Origin: an uncultured Atopobiaceae bacterium | GTDB taxonomy: Bacteria; Actinomycetota; Coriobacteriia; Coriobacteriales; Atopobiaceae | Reading direction: 5' to 3' | Assembly: GCA_905235165.1 (NCBI GenBank) | Contig: CAJOKK010000012.1 | Span: forward strand, 1-24,459 | Length of the DNA stretch: 24,459 bases | Part shown: piece after piece, positions 6,761-14,520 of the stretch | Numbering within the stretch: the first letter of the stretch is position 1 | How the letters are laid out: each line of letters begins with the position of its first letter | Notes under the pieces: generated by a model | Database searches by the model: none | What the model was told of the DNA's origin: nothing | Seen by the model: the letters and a program-made list of their open reading frames with translations, nothing else | Position numbers and translations under genes: made by a program

Positions 6761-8536
6761 ATGCCTATAGACACTCGTTCCATGCACACCCACACCTGCG
6801 AGGAGCTTCGTAGCTCCGACATCGGGTCCACCGTCACCCTGACGGGTTGGGTCTGGCACCGCCGCGACCATGGTGGCCTGATCTTCATCGACCTGCGCGA
6901 CCGCGAGGGCATGACGCAGATTTCCTTTGACCCCGAGCTTTCTGGCGCCGAGACCTTCCACACCGCCGAGACCGTGCGTTCCGAGTGGCCGCTCAAGGTG
7001 ACCGGCGTCGTGCGCGCCCGTCCGGAGGGCATGGCCAACGACCGCCTCGCCACCGGCGAGATTGAGGTGCTCGTTTCTGAGATTGTGGTTCTCAACACCT
7101 CAAAGACGCCTCCCTTCCAGATCGAGGACCATGGAGAGACGTCCGAGGACGTGCGTCTGCGCTATCGCTACCTCGACATTCGTCGCCCCAAGATGCTGTC
7201 AAACCTCAAGCTCCGCTCCGACTTCACCTTTGCCATCCGTCAGGCCCTGCATGACCGTGCCTTCACGGAGGTCGAGACGCCGGCGCTCTTCAAGTCGACG
7301 CCCGAGGGCGCGCGCGACTTCCTCGTGCCCAGCCGCACCCAGCCGGGCCACTTCTACGCGCTTCCGCAGTCGCCGCAGCTGCTCAAGCAGCTGCTCATGG
7401 TGGGTGGCATCGAGCGCTACTACCAGGTTGCCAAGTGCTTCCGCGACGAGGACCTGCGCGCCGACCGTCAGCCCGAGTTCACCCAGGTGGATATCGAGAT
7501 GAGCTTTGTCGAGCAGGACGACGTCATGGGTGCCCTCGAGGACGTGCTCTCCGACGCCTTTGCCAAGGTGGGCGTTGAGATGGCTACGCCGCTTCGCCGC
7601 CTTGCCTACTGGGATGCCATGGACACCTATGGCTCCGACAAGCCCGACACGCGCTTTGGCATGGAGCTTCACGACGTCACGTCGATCTTCTCGACCTCGG
7701 AGTTCAAGCTCTTCGCGAACGCCGCCGCGACTGACGGCGTCTACGTCAAGGCCATCAATGCCAAGGGTGCCGGCGCCTGGCCGCGCGCTCAGATTGACAA
7801 GCTCGCTGGCGTTGCCGAGGGCTTTGGCGCCAAGGGCCTGGCTTGGATCGCCTTCCGTGAAGACGGCAGCATGAACAGCCCCATCGTCAAGTTCTTCACC
7901 GACGAGGAGATGGAAGCCCTGCGCGCCGAGATGGACGTTGTGCCCGGCGACCTCGTTATGTTTGCCGTCGAGAGCCGCCTGAAGGCCGACGAAATCCTGG
8001 GTGGCATGCGTCTGCACATGGCTAACGCGCTTGAGCTGCCGCGCGAGGGTCACGACTTCCTCTGGGTCGTTGACTTCCCGCTCGTGCATTGGGACGAGGA
8101 TCGCAAGGCCTATGCGGCCGAGCACCAGCCCTTCACCCAGCCGGTTGAGGACGATATCGAGCGCCTTGAGTCCGATCCGCTTTCGGTGGGTAGCCGCACC
8201 TACGACTTCGTCATGGACGGCTTCGAGGCCGGCGGTGGCGGCATGCGTATCCACAACGCCGAGCTGCAGATGCGCATCCTCAAGATGCTCGGCTTCACGG
8301 AGGAGCTTGCCCACGAGCAGTTCGGCTTCCTCATGGACGCCCTCGAGTACGGTGCGCCTCCCATGGGCGGCTTCGCACTCGGCCTCGACCGCGTCTGCAT
8401 GCTGCTTGCTGGCGCCGACTCCATCCGTGAGGTCATGGCCTTCCCCAAGACCTCCTCGGGCTCCGACCTCATGAGCGAGGCTCCCTCCTCGGTTGAGGCC
8501 CGCCAGCTGAAGGAGCTGTCGCTGCGCACGCTCTAA
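6761..8536 (+). CDS. aspS: Aspartyl-tRNA synthetase (likely non-discriminating, Asp/Asn)
   Basis: Charges tRNA with aspartate in the cytoplasm; 591 aa, the normal length for a bacterial AspRS with its GAD insertion domain. An N-terminal OB-fold anticodon domain (about 1-110) is followed by the class II catalytic core. Motif 2 is FRDEDLRADRQPEFTQ (about 227-242); motif 3 is GGFALGLDRV (about 536-545), followed by the AFPKTSSGSDLMSEAPS tail. ATG 6761 has AAGGAG 5 bp upstream. Residues H37 (in RRDHGG) and G90 (in RPEGMAN) match the His/Gly pair described for non-discriminating enzymes such as that of Pseudomonas aeruginosa; E. coli has Leu at the first position. If so, it also makes Asp-tRNA(Asn), to be amidated by GatCAB. 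Family assignment is certain; specificity is inferred. Confidence 0.98.
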   Translation: MPIDTRSMHTHTCEELRSSDIGSTVTLTGWVWHRRDHGGLIFIDLRDREGMTQISFDPELSGAETFHTAETVRSEWPLKVTGVVRARPEGMANDRLATGEIEVLVSEIVVLNTSKTPPFQIEDHGETSEDVRLRYRYLDIRRPKMLSNLKLRSDFTFAIRQALHDRAFTEVETPALFKSTPEGARDFLVPSRTQPGHFYALPQSPQLLKQLLMVGGIERYYQVAKCFRDEDLRADRQPEFTQVDIEMSFVEQDDVMGALEDVLSDAFAKVGVEMATPLRRLAYWDAMDTYGSDKPDTRFGMELHDVTSIFSTSEFKLFANAAATDGVYVKAINAKGAGAWPRAQIDKLAGVAEGFGAKGLAWIAFREDGSMNSPIVKFFTDEEMEALRAEMDVVPGDLVMFAVESRLKADEILGGMRLHMANALELPREGHDFLWVVDFPLVHWDEDRKAYAAEHQPFTQPVEDDIERLESDPLSVGSRTYDFVMDGFEAGGGGMRIHNAELQMRILKMLGFTEELAHEQFGFLMDALEYGAPPMGGFALGLDRVCMLLAGADSIREVMAFPKTSSGSDLMSEAPSSVEARQLKELSLRTL

Positions 8537-8561
8537 CCGCTGCATACGCGCTCATAAGCAA

Positions 8562-8603
8562 ACGCCCCGCCTTGCGTATCCGTTGCAAGGCGGGGCGTTC
8601 TTT
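8562..8603 (+). terminator. Strong terminator between convergent aspS and flippase genes
   Basis: Perfect 14-bp stem ACGCCCCGCCTTGC (8562-8575) / GCAAGGCGGGGCGT (8585-8598), 9-nt loop, then TTCTTTGTT. It lies between two convergent genes and probably also ends transcription of the minus-strand gene, although the T-tract on that side is weak. Confidence 0.92.
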
Positions 8604-8623
8604 GTTGCTCGTGGGTCCGTACC

Positions 8624-10003
8624 CTATGCGGCGTAGGGATCCTTCTTGTCGTTCAGGCGGTTCATGATGTAGGTCACCACGAGCGCCGCAAAGAGAACGA
8701 CCATGACCGCAAGGTAGGAGTAGACAGCTCCCTCAAGCTGGTACACGCGAATGAGAATGGGGGAGATGATGAGGGCCAGCAGGGTAGAGAGAAGATAGAT
8801 CCTCGTAGCCTGGGCCTGTTTGCGCAGAACGGTGAGGATCTGGAAGAGGAAGTCGATGCCTGCCGTTATGCCTCCGGCAATCATCATGAGGTACTGCGCG
8901 CCGCGATAGGGCTCAAAGTCGGCCGCATACATGATGCCGTTAAGCGGGACCGCGATGAACTTGGCGTAGATGAGGCCACCAAGGGTGACAACAACGCATA
9001 CGCCGAGCACGGTAAGGACGATGAGGTCAAACTTCATGTGCTTCTTCGGGTCGGCCCAGATGTTGGCTATGCGCACGAGCTGCGGTCGGTAGACAAAGCC
9101 CACGATCATGAGCAAGGACTGGGCGGGGAAGTAGAGGGCCGTGAAGTACACCTGCGAGTCGTAGGTCAGCACGCCTTCCATGGCGAACTTCGGGATGTTC
9201 TCGATGAGCGCAAAGAGGAAGAGCGAGAGGAACGCGGCGAAGCACTCAACGAAGATCTCGCGGATCTCGATGGCCGAAGGCTTGCGGGAACGTGTTGTCT
9301 CAAGGCGCGTGAGCGGCATGGTGAATAGGAGGAAGGAGAAGATCGCCGCTACGGCAAGCGCGATGCTCGCAACCTCCAAACTGCCCGTAATCAGCAGAAG
9401 CAAGGTGAAGATCACCACGGGGACCACCGAGCGCACGGTTTGCGAGAGTCCGGCAAGGTAGAGCTTGTCCTGCTGCTGGAGACGTGCCTCGAAGCAGTCC
9501 GAAAGGGCATCAAGGGCCCGGTAGCCGTAGGCGCCGGCACTAATGAGCCACATCGAGTTGTCGTAGCCACGCAAGGCGCAGTAGAGAAAGCCAACAACAA
9601 GCATGATTCCAACGGTCATGAGACGCTGGATGCAATAGGAGGAAAACGACTCGGTTTCGTCGATATCAGAGATCTGGTAGGTCTTCACGCCGTAGTTGCC
9701 GATGTAGAGAAGAAGCGTCGCCGTAGTGAAGGCCATGGTGAACTGGCCTGCGCGCTCGACACCAGAAAGCTGCGTTGCAACAACGGTGAGCGCGGGAAAG
9801 AGCGCTCCCCAAGCAGCGGATCCGACGGTGTTGAAGATGTAGTCATGGCCACTGCGGCCCGAGTCGAACTCAAAGGGTTGGTTGTCCCAGTTGTTTCCAA
9901 GGATGGCGGAGAAGAGTCGATCCCACCAGGCGTTGATGAGCGACTTGGGTGAGCGGTGGTTGCTCCGAGGCTTCTCGTCTGTTGTAGATGTTGAATGAGC
10001 CAT
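8624..10003 (-). CDS. Polysaccharide flippase-like (Wzx/MATE superfamily) membrane protein
   Basis: Integral membrane protein of 459 aa with about 12-14 hydrophobic helices spread over its whole length and a hydrophilic N-terminus of about 55 residues. The helix pattern and the phrase YFTALYFPAQSLLMIVGFVYRPQL resemble lipopolysaccharide/teichoic-acid oligosaccharide flippases of the MOP superfamily, which move lipid-linked sugars across the membrane. ATG at 10001-10003 (read on the minus strand) is preceded by GGAAGGAGG. It follows the Gx-EcfT gene with an 88-bp gap, so it may be the last gene of that operon or have its own promoter. No glycosyltransferase genes are nearby, so the substrate is open. 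Family level only. Confidence 0.75.
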   Translation of the reverse strand: MAHSTSTTDEKPRSNHRSPKSLINAWWDRLFSAILGNNWDNQPFEFDSGRSGHDYIFNTVGSAAWGALFPALTVVATQLSGVERAGQFTMAFTTATLLLYIGNYGVKTYQISDIDETESFSSYCIQRLMTVGIMLVVGFLYCALRGYDNSMWLISAGAYGYRALDALSDCFEARLQQQDKLYLAGLSQTVRSVVPVVIFTLLLLITGSLEVASIALAVAAIFSFLLFTMPLTRLETTRSRKPSAIEIREIFVECFAAFLSLFLFALIENIPKFAMEGVLTYDSQVYFTALYFPAQSLLMIVGFVYRPQLVRIANIWADPKKHMKFDLIVLTVLGVCVVVTLGGLIYAKFIAVPLNGIMYAADFEPYRGAQYLMMIAGGITAGIDFLFQILTVLRKQAQATRIYLLSTLLALIISPILIRVYQLEGAVYSYLAVMVVLFAALVVTYIMNRLNDKKDPYAA

Positions 10004-10039
10004 AGGCCTCCTTCCATAGTCAGGAAATTGTAACGCAAG

Positions 10040-10068
10040 GTCATAAGAGCTCGCAGAGGGGTAAACAA
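10040..10068 (-). promoter_or_regulatory. Candidate promoter for the flippase gene
   Basis: On the minus strand TTGTTT (10063-10068) and TATGAC (10040-10045) are separated by 17 bp, about 37 bp upstream of the flippase start. The matches to consensus are partial (3/6 and 4/6). Confidence 0.3.
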
Positions 10069-10091
10069 GTTATCGCCCTGCGTCGCGTTAG

Positions 10092-11198
10092 CTAGGAAAG
10101 CTGCTCGGCGAGTAGATAGAAAGCGGCTATGAGCTGGGAAAGCGAGCTCGGTGAGATGCTGGCGCGCGAGATGGCGCGGGCAATCTGGGGCAAGAGTCGC
10201 AGGGTGACATCGAGCGAATAAAGGGGTCCCGCGAGGTTGACCCCGAGCAAGCTGAGCGGCGTGAGCGCCCATACGAAGCCGTGTAGCAGCTCGTCGCGTG
10301 ACTGTGCGTCAACGAAGGCGAGGCTGGCACACATGAGGGCGAGCAGGCGCAAGGTTGAGCTTGCGGCGAGAAGGACGGCCGTCTCTGGCGGGAAGCTGAG
10401 AAGCTGCGCCAAAAGGGTGATGACGCAAATAGTTGCCGTGGGGCGGAGCGCTCCAAGGAGCTCTGCTCCGCGAACGCCCGCCCAGCGGCAGGCTGCGAGG
10501 CTCAAGAGAAGGGCCAGGGCCAGATGGACGGGGTTTGTGAGGCGCAGGGTGACCAGGGTGAATGCGGTCAGGGCAAGCAGGGCAAACCGAGGGTCAACCC
10601 TGCCGGGCCTGCCCCCGCGAGAGGGGAGGGGAGCAAGGTCGTTCTTCTCGTCAATGTCGAGCATATGCTCTGCCTCGGTCGCGTTCGCATCGCTCAGTTG
10701 GGCGAGGCTGCGCTCGGCAATCACGCCCGAGAGCAGTCCCGTGGCGCATCCGGCAAGGAGCAGGACGGGTGCGCTGTACCACACGAGGGCGGTTCCAAGT
10801 AGCATCTGCGCCACGAGCAGCTGGCCCGCCTCATGAGCGAGCGCCCCGACAACCGACACCATCCAAAGGCGCATGGTGCGCAGGCGTGAGAGGGGAATCA
10901 TGAGCATGAGCGAGAGCGCCGTGCCCACGGCAGAGTAGGCCATGGTGACGGGGGAGCCAAACAGCAGGCCGGAGGCGAGCACCTTGATGGTCGCGACCCA
11001 GCAGGCGCCGCGCAGGTCTTTCTGGCCAAGGGCAATGAGCACGGCAATGTTGGCAAGGCCGAGCTTGACTCCGGGAAGGGGGATGGGTACGAAGGTCTCG
11101 AGGTAGCTGAGGGAGAGGGCGAGCGCTGCGAGGGCTCCGATGTGGGACCAACGCGCGAGTTCTTCCTCGCTCAGCTGTTGGGTCTTCGTCTCTGCCAT
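10092..11198 (-). CDS. Fusion of Gx-transporter (HepPPS component I-like, EetB-like) and EcfT-like domains
   Basis: Membrane protein of 368 aa made of two parts. Residues about 17-165 match the Gx transporter / 'heptaprenyl diphosphate synthase component I' family (LSYLETFVPIPLPGVKLGLANI; GALAHEAGQLLVAQ). A hydrophilic linker (about 166-200) leads to an EcfT/CbiQ-like part (about 201-345): VDPRFALLALTAF, the central ALRP segment and LDVTLRLLPQIARA. The EcfT part stops soon after the first coupling region, so the usual long C-terminal helices that dock the two ATPases are shortened. The gene starts 2 bp after the NusG-domain-II gene stop, so the two are co-translated. In Gram-positive flavin-based electron transfer loci, separate Gx (EetB), NusG_II (EetA) and EcfT-like (FmnA) proteins occur together with ApbE. 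Transport of a flavin or quinone precursor is inferred. Confidence 0.82.
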   Translation of the reverse strand: MAETKTQQLSEEELARWSHIGALAALALSLSYLETFVPIPLPGVKLGLANIAVLIALGQKDLRGACWVATIKVLASGLLFGSPVTMAYSAVGTALSLMLMIPLSRLRTMRLWMVSVVGALAHEAGQLLVAQMLLGTALVWYSAPVLLLAGCATGLLSGVIAERSLAQLSDANATEAEHMLDIDEKNDLAPLPSRGGRPGRVDPRFALLALTAFTLVTLRLTNPVHLALALLLSLAACRWAGVRGAELLGALRPTATICVITLLAQLLSFPPETAVLLAASSTLRLLALMCASLAFVDAQSRDELLHGFVWALTPLSLLGVNLAGPLYSLDVTLRLLPQIARAISRASISPSSLSQLIAAFYLLAEQLS

Positions 11199-11200
11199 GG

Positions 11201-11632
11201 CTAGTGGCTCATGAGGTCGACGTCATCGGGGGTCGTTGCGGCGTTGACGTCCATCTCCGCGCTGGGTGCGCCCTCCTCAACGACCTCGACCCACAGCTTG
11301 TGCGGAAGGCAGACGAGCTGCTCTCCTGGCTGCGAGATGGGGCGCTGCTGCAGGCAGAGGCCGCGTGGGCAGTCAGCCTCCTCCATGTGGGCTGCGCCCT
11401 TCTCGACAACGATGACGTTGCTGCCAAGGTCGGTGGCTACGGCCAGCCTGCCGTCATGCGAGAGCGGCAGTTCGTGAATGGTGCCCGTGCTGTCATGGAT
11501 GCGCGCGACGAGGGGTGCCTCCCTTGCGGCGGGGGTGCGCGTAAGCACAAAGGAGAAGACGATGGCGCAGATGACGACCACGCCCACGACGATCGTGGCA
11601 ACGTTGTCCCTCAGTAGCTTGCTGGCTGCCAT
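11201..11632 (-). CDS. NusG domain II-containing membrane-anchored protein (EetA-like)
   Basis: Protein of 143 aa with one N-terminal membrane helix (about 10-31) and an extracytoplasmic NusG_II domain. The family signature is visible: ADCPRGLCLQQRPISQPGEQLVCLPHKLWVEV, with Cys88, Cys93 and Cys108 and the Pro-Gly and CLPHKL elements. It is unrelated in function to the transcription factor NusG. These proteins are typically encoded next to Gx transporters and ApbE in Firmicutes and Actinobacteria, in Rnf or extracellular-electron-transfer gene sets. Strong ribosome site (GAAAGGAGGAG on the minus strand) just before ATG at 11632. It is the first gene of the minus-strand operon and diverges from the ApbE gene. 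The biochemical role is not established; the family call is strong. Confidence 0.88.
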   Translation of the reverse strand: MAASKLLRDNVATIVVGVVVICAIVFSFVLTRTPAAREAPLVARIHDSTGTIHELPLSHDGRLAVATDLGSNVIVVEKGAAHMEEADCPRGLCLQQRPISQPGEQLVCLPHKLWVEVVEEGAPSAEMDVNAATTPDDVDLMSH

Positions 11633-11704
11633 GCACTCCTCCTTTCATGTCCGCCTCGGGCTAGGCTAACATACGGGCGGGACGGCAGACGCAGGGAGGC
11701 GAGC
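11633..11704. promoter_or_regulatory. Divergent control region between NusG_II and ApbE genes
   Basis: Only 72 bp separate the two divergent starts, so both promoters must lie here or overlap the genes. A TATGTT/AACATA element (11669-11674) can serve as a -10 on the minus strand, with TAACAT on the plus strand at almost the same place. Ribosome sites flank it (GGAGG on the minus side; GGGAGG at 11694-11699 on the plus side). The shared region suggests common regulation. Confidence 0.4.
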
Positions 11705-12697
11705 ATGGTCGTTAGCCGTAGGACTTTTGTGGGTACGTGCGCCTTGTCGGCGCTGGCCATGGCAGGCTGCGTCAACACGACCGATGCCAAGGCAACGAAG
11801 CAGAAGAGCTTCTTCTGCTTCGACACCGCTTGCTCGATTGGCGGGGTCATGGAAGACTCGACCCTTCGGGAGATGGTGAAGCGCTGCCAGGGCTTTGAGC
11901 AAACCCTCTCGCGCACGATTGCAGAGAGCGACATCGGCCGCGTCAATGCGGCGGCAGGAGCTACCACGCAGGTAGACCCCGAGACGGCCGATTTGGTCAG
12001 CCTGGCGCTTGACTACTGCGAGAGGTCAAACGGTCTGTTTGACATCACCATCGGCGCCGTGAGTGAGCTTTGGGATTTCCACGAGGGCGTGGTTCCTTCC
12101 GACGAGGCAATCAAGGAGGCCCTCGGTCATGTGGGTTGGCGTGGGGTGCATGTCGAGAAGGACGCGTCAACCATCACCTTGGACGATCCCCATGCCCGCA
12201 TTGACCTGGGAGGTATCGCCAAGGGCTACGTGGCTGACGTTCTTCTCGACGAGCTTGAGGCGCAAGGCGTAACGAGCGCCTTCGTTAACTTGGGCGGTAA
12301 CGTGGCGGTTCTTGGTCCTAAGGAGGACGGTACGCCCTGGGAGGTTGGCGTGCGCGACCCCCTGAACGAGTCTGGCGAGAAGAGCCTGGCCTCCGTACGC
12401 ACGGAGGGTGGCTCGGTGGTGACGAGCGGTCTCTACGAGCGGCAGTTCGAGAAGGACGGTCGTCGCTACTGGCATATTCTCGACCCGCGCAGTGGGTATC
12501 CGGCCGATTCTGACATCATTTCTGCCTCGCTCTATACCCAGCGCTCCATCGACGGGGACGGTCTTACCAAGCCCCTCTTTATGCTGGGTCTTGACGGGGC
12601 GCTTGCCTTCTTGGAGGAGCAGGGCGTTGACGGCCTGCTCGTTGCCCAGGATGGCAGTGTTCACCAAAGCGCTTCGAGCTCCTTCGTGCTTCGTTAG
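11705..12697 (+). CDS. apbE: FAD:protein FMN transferase, ApbE family lipoprotein
   Basis: Extracytoplasmic flavin transferase, 330 aa, which attaches FMN from FAD to Thr/Ser of partner flavoproteins. The N-terminus has a twin-arginine-like motif (SRRTFV) and a lipobox LAMAGC with acylated Cys22. ApbE signatures: FDTACSIGG near the start, the DLGGIAKGYVAD segment, LGGNVAVLG, HILDPRSGYP, and GDGLTKPLFMLG where the usual metal-binding AD(A/G)L(S/A)T motif lies. ATG 11705 has GGGAGG 5 bp upstream. Divergent from the NusG_II/Gx-EcfT genes, which supports a joint flavin/electron-transfer function. No flavinylated substrate (FMN-binding domain protein) or NADH dehydrogenase is encoded in the window, so the acceptor must be elsewhere. 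Confidence 0.94.
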   Translation: MVVSRRTFVGTCALSALAMAGCVNTTDAKATKQKSFFCFDTACSIGGVMEDSTLREMVKRCQGFEQTLSRTIAESDIGRVNAAAGATTQVDPETADLVSLALDYCERSNGLFDITIGAVSELWDFHEGVVPSDEAIKEALGHVGWRGVHVEKDASTITLDDPHARIDLGGIAKGYVADVLLDELEAQGVTSAFVNLGGNVAVLGPKEDGTPWEVGVRDPLNESGEKSLASVRTEGGSVVTSGLYERQFEKDGRRYWHILDPRSGYPADSDIISASLYTQRSIDGDGLTKPLFMLGLDGALAFLEEQGVDGLLVAQDGSVHQSASSSFVLR

Positions 12698-12742
12698 CGC
12701 GTTGGGGTGCGCCTGGCTTGCCGTCCTTCTTGCGGCTGTCAG

Positions 12743-13216
12743 CTAACGATGTTGCAGCTCATGCAGGTGGCGGAGGTGGATGCCGATGTGTCCGATACCG
12801 AGGATTACGGCGGAGATCACGGCTACGGGCGATTGGTACCAGATTCCCAAGAGCGCCAAGGCGGCCACCGGCAAGGTCGCGATGGGCACGGGAATGGGGC
12901 CGAGTGGCTGGTACATTCCGTCGAGTTTTTCTCCTCCCCTGAAATAGCGGGCCCAAGCAAGCTCGTAGAGGAACATGAGCAGGAAAGCTGCCATGAGCCA
13001 AAGGAGCCATGGGAGCGAGAAGCCCTGCGGGCATACAAATACGACGGCGGAAGTGGTGGCGAGCACCTGGCCAATTCGCTCGAACAAGAGGAGGGTCTTG
13101 TTCTCGCGCCTGGAGAGCTCCTCGTAACCCAGCGGCTGCTTCTTGGCCCACCTGATGTTGGGTATGAACAGCATCGCGAGGAAAACGACACCGACTATCG
13201 AGAACCCAAACTGCAT
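12743..13216 (-). CDS. Four-helix integral membrane protein of unknown function
   Basis: I do not recognise a named family. The protein is 157 aa from ATG 13216, which has GGAAGG (minus strand) 4 bp upstream; a TTG at 13228, four codons earlier, is an alternative start. Four hydrophobic segments are visible (about 3-19, 46-64, 69-88 and 115-140 in the ATG numbering), with a charged loop PNIRWAKKQPLGYEELSRRENK after the first and a His-rich C-terminal end (GHIGIHLRHLHELQHR). The gene converges on apbE with a 45-bp gap and no clear terminator between them. It is real by base use and length, but neighbours give no firm clue to its role. Confidence 0.75.
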   Translation of the reverse strand: MQFGFSIVGVVFLAMLFIPNIRWAKKQPLGYEELSRRENKTLLLFERIGQVLATTSAVVFVCPQGFSLPWLLWLMAAFLLMFLYELAWARYFRGGEKLDGMYQPLGPIPVPIATLPVAALALLGIWYQSPVAVISAVILGIGHIGIHLRHLHELQHR

Positions 13217-13383
13217 TTTGCCTTCCAACCCTTCGCCACGGTTTCAGCGAACACGCGCAAGGGATAGCGTGACGCTCCGTTCCTTTGCCGCTCGCCGTAC
13301 CCTGTGCTCTTACGAACCACGCCTCGGGCGGAAGCTGGGGGAGCAATGCCCCCTGCCGACGCGAATTGCAGTCTTTCGAAGAG

Positions 13384-13413
13384 TTGCCGCTTGATGGGCG
13401 TGACTGCGATAAA
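13384..13413 (+). promoter_or_regulatory. Candidate extended -10 promoter of gpmA
   Basis: TTGCCG (13384-13389), an 18-bp spacer and GATAAA (13408-13413), with an upstream TG one base before the -10 (TGC). It lies about 64 bp before the gpmA start. The rest of the 260-bp gap (13217-13476) holds a GGGGG/CCCCC hairpin (13337-13353) and nothing else I can support. Confidence 0.4.
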
Positions 13414-13476
13414 ATCCAATCGTAACTGAGTGCGTGCGAGCAAGCATGCGCAAAACATACGAGAAGGGATTACCCC

Positions 13477-14244
13477 ATGGCAGACGATCAGCTCATGCAA
13501 CTTGTCATCATCCGTCACGGCGAGTCTGAGTGGAACAAGGCCAACCTGTTCACCGGTTGGACCGACGTCGAGCTTTCCGAGGCTGGCGTTGAGGAGGCCA
13601 AGGAGGGTGGCCGTGCCCTCAAGGAGGCTGGCTACGACTTCGACATCTGCTACACCAGCTACCTCAAGCGCGCTATCCACACGCTGAACAACGTCCTGCT
13701 CGAGATGGACCGCGAGTGGCTGCCCGTCATCAAGTCCTGGAAGCTCAACGAGCGTCACTATGGCGCCCTGCAGGGCATGAACAAGGCCGAGACCGCTGCC
13801 AAGTACGGTGACGAGCAGGTCAAGATCTGGCGTCGTTCCTTCGACGTTCCCGCCAAGGCCCTCGAGCCGGGCGACGAGCGCTGCGCCCAGACCCAGGAGC
13901 TCTATCGTGACGTTGCCATGAAGGATCAGCTCCCCTACACGGAGTGCCTGAAGGACTGCATCGCTCGCGCCTGGCCCTACTTCCAGGACGAGATTGCCCC
14001 GCAGCTCAAGGCTGGCAAGCGCGTTCTTATCGCCGCCCACGGCAACAGCCTGCGCTCGCTCGTCATGATGTTCGAGCACCTCACCCCGGAGGAGATCCTC
14101 GAGGTCAACATCCCGACCGCTGTGCCCCTGTCCTACACCTTTGACCAGGACTGGAATGTCGTTGACAAGCACTACATCGGCGACCCCGACGTGATCGCCG
14201 CCAAGATCGACGCCGTTGCCAACCAGGGCAAGGCCAAGAAGTAA
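13477..14244 (+). CDS. gpmA: 2,3-bisphosphoglycerate-dependent phosphoglycerate mutase
   Basis: Glycolytic enzyme interconverting 3- and 2-phosphoglycerate in the cytoplasm; 255 aa, the expected length. The phospho-accepting histidine is in IIRHGESEWN (His14), followed by ANLFTGWTDVELSEAG. The LNERHYGALQGMNKAETA segment carries the catalytic Glu. The second active-site His is in IAAHGNSLRSLV. All are canonical dPGM features, as opposed to the metal-dependent GpmI type. ATG 13477 follows GAGAAGGG (13460-13467). It stands alone between a candidate promoter and a hairpin terminator, consistent with a housekeeping monocistronic gene. Confidence 0.98.
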   Translation: MADDQLMQLVIIRHGESEWNKANLFTGWTDVELSEAGVEEAKEGGRALKEAGYDFDICYTSYLKRAIHTLNNVLLEMDREWLPVIKSWKLNERHYGALQGMNKAETAAKYGDEQVKIWRRSFDVPAKALEPGDERCAQTQELYRDVAMKDQLPYTECLKDCIARAWPYFQDEIAPQLKAGKRVLIAAHGNSLRSLVMMFEHLTPEEILEVNIPTAVPLSYTFDQDWNVVDKHYIGDPDVIAAKIDAVANQGKAKK

Positions 14245-14268
14245 CTTCATCGCATAGATGAGATGGGC

Positions 14269-14312
14269 AGCCCCCGTTCTCTGCTGGCAGGTCGCCGGCG
14301 AGAACGGGGGCT
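14269..14312 (+). terminator. Hairpin terminator after gpmA
   Basis: Perfect 13-bp stem AGCCCCCGTTCTC (14269-14281) / GAGAACGGGGGCT (14300-14312), 18-nt loop. No T-run follows, so it could also act as an mRNA 3'-end stabiliser. Confidence 0.65.
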
Positions 14313-14330
14313 GTGCGTTAGGGGAAATGG

Positions 14331-14520
14331 TTTCGCGGACTTGGCCGGCCCCGGCCGTCGGAGTCCGCGAAACAGGGGTCGCTTTGACGGACTTGGCCGG
14401 CCCCGGCCGTCGGAGTCCGTAATACGGAGGCTGCTTTGACGGACTTGGGCGGCCCCGGCCGTCGGAGTCCGTGAAAAGGAGGCCGCTTTGACGAACTTGG
14501 GCGGGTAGGGCTGACGGTAA
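14331..14520. repeat. 52-bp-period palindromic repeat array (array 2a, GGACT/AGTCC type)
   Basis: Three hairpin units plus a decaying fourth. GCTTTGACG begins at 14381, 14433 and 14485, a 52-bp period. Unit arms: TTTCGCGGACT (14331-14341) / AGTCCGCGAAA (14362-14372); ACGGACT (14387-14393) / AGTCCGT (14414-14420); ACGGACT (14439-14445) / AGTCCGT (14466-14472). The interior GGCCGGCCCCGGCC is itself palindromic. Same family as array 1 at the window start. Confidence 0.9.

Noticed and set aside
7199..8545. Long open frame (448 aa) antisense to aspS
   Set aside because: Shadow of a high-GC coding strand; aspS is certain and the antisense translation has no recognisable motifs.
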